Shown here in pieces: positions 4,716 to 5,092 of a stretch of DNA of 5,092 nt; position 1 is the stretch's first letter, and every line of letters begins with the position of its first letter. The DNA is from Candidatus Woesearchaeota archaeon. GTDB lineage: Archaea > Nanobdellota > Nanobdellia > Woesearchaeales > UBA12501. The notes under the pieces are model-generated. The model did no database searches. It had not been told where the DNA came from and saw only the letters and a list, made by a program, of their open reading frames with translations. The translations under genes were made by a program, and so were the position numbers. The stretch spans positions 1 through 5,092 of the forward strand of contig JACQMX010000035.1 of the NCBI GenBank assembly GCA_016203375.1. Direction: 5' to 3'.

Positions 4716-5092
4716 GAGAAAACGTCAAGCGATATTGGCAGTGTTGGTCATTGCGATACTCTTGACGCTCAGCTTAAGCGCCTGTACAAAAGCTAGCAGC
4801 AAACCTGAAGAGGCAGCGCCTGCAGCGGGGGAAGACGGAACAGCGGAAGAAACAACGCCGCCTCCGGAATCACAGCCTCCAACACCTACAACAACAAGAA
4901 CAGTAACGACGCAACCGACGCCAACACCAACAACTACTCCTTCACCGACAACAGCGTCGCAAGTTCTCGGGTATAAAGATGCAAAGGTAAAGAAGCTTGC
5001 CGCTAAAGCGGATGAAAAAGTCACAAGCTACGCATTCTATTATCAAACTTCGGCAAACTGGAATCTTATACGTGATCAATATTTCATTCGCG
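4714..5092 (+). CDS. Lipoprotein with Thr/Pro-rich linker (3'-truncated by window edge)
   Basis: The first 126 residues are visible and the frame runs off the window. The N-terminus is a classical lipoprotein signal: basic MRKRQ, a hydrophobic core (6-19) and the lipobox LSAC (21-24), so Cys24 would be lipid-anchored outside the cytoplasmic membrane. Residues 30-82 form a low-complexity stalk, first acidic and Ala-rich, then Pro/Thr-rich (for example TPTPTTTPSPTT, 69-80), typical of extended and often O-glycosylated surface linkers. A new domain begins near 84 (VLGYKDAKVKKLAAKADEKV, 84-103) with an aromatic stretch SYAFYYQT (105-112); I do not recognise it. An in-frame ATG at 4696 would add six residues, but the Shine-Dalgarno at 4701-4707 favours 4714. 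Function is unknown; surface binding or envelope roles are possible but not shown. Confidence 0.85.
   Translation, partial: MRKRQAILAVLVIAILLTLSLSACTKASSKPEEAAPAAGEDGTAEETTPPPESQPPTPTTTRTVTTQPTPTPTTTPSPTTASQVLGYKDAKVKKLAAKADEKVTSYAFYYQTSANWNLIRDQYFIR

Noticed and set aside
4725..5024. Minus-strand frame rich in Gly and Val
   Set aside because: It is the mirror of the Thr/Pro codons of the lipoprotein stalk and has no promoter or ribosome site.

Overview
The window looks like a piece of an archaeal chromosome. Several independent signals agree: a leucyl-tRNA synthetase of the archaeal/eukaryotic type, an SRP (7S) RNA with a closing helix 1, an archaeal presenilin/SPP-type membrane protease, a COG1325-type RNA-binding protein known mainly from archaea, TATA boxes about 26 nt from the inferred transcript starts, and GAGGTG ribosome binding sites. 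The small, tightly packed genes and mixture of leaderless and leadered mRNAs would suit a DPANN lineage (Woesearchaeota-like), but that placement is a guess from general resemblance, not from a phylogenetic marker.

Layout. Positions 2-2302 (+) carry the C-terminal three quarters or more of leucyl-tRNA synthetase; its N-terminus lies before the window. A 60-codon orphan reading frame (2348-2530, +) follows, behind its own TTTAAATA box. It converges on the SRP RNA (about 2805 to 2533, minus), which fills what would otherwise be a 320-bp gap. The SRP RNA promoter sits just past the stop codon of a nine-TM GxGD aspartyl protease (3822-2851, minus). That protease gene is divergent from a COG1325 protein (3874-4329, +); the two start codons are 51 bp apart, flanking one near-palindromic TATA element, and both mRNAs appear leaderless. 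Next come a small two-TM membrane protein (4391-4633, +) and the start of a lipoprotein (4714 to the end, +), each with its own TATA box and Shine-Dalgarno sequence.

Function. The SRP RNA targets ribosomes making membrane and secreted proteins to the translocon. The presenilin-like protease probably cuts transmembrane segments or leftover signal peptides. The small membrane protein and the lipoprotein are possible clients of targeting in general, but nothing in the sequence links them to each other. The leucyl-tRNA synthetase and the COG1325 protein are translation/RNA housekeeping genes. I see no mobile element, CRISPR array, tRNA or clear novel multi-gene system. The most interesting points are the SRP RNA hidden between genes, the presenilin homologue with an altered PAL motif and a G7 run over its catalytic codons, the shared bidirectional promoter, and a hairpin over the lipoprotein start codon.
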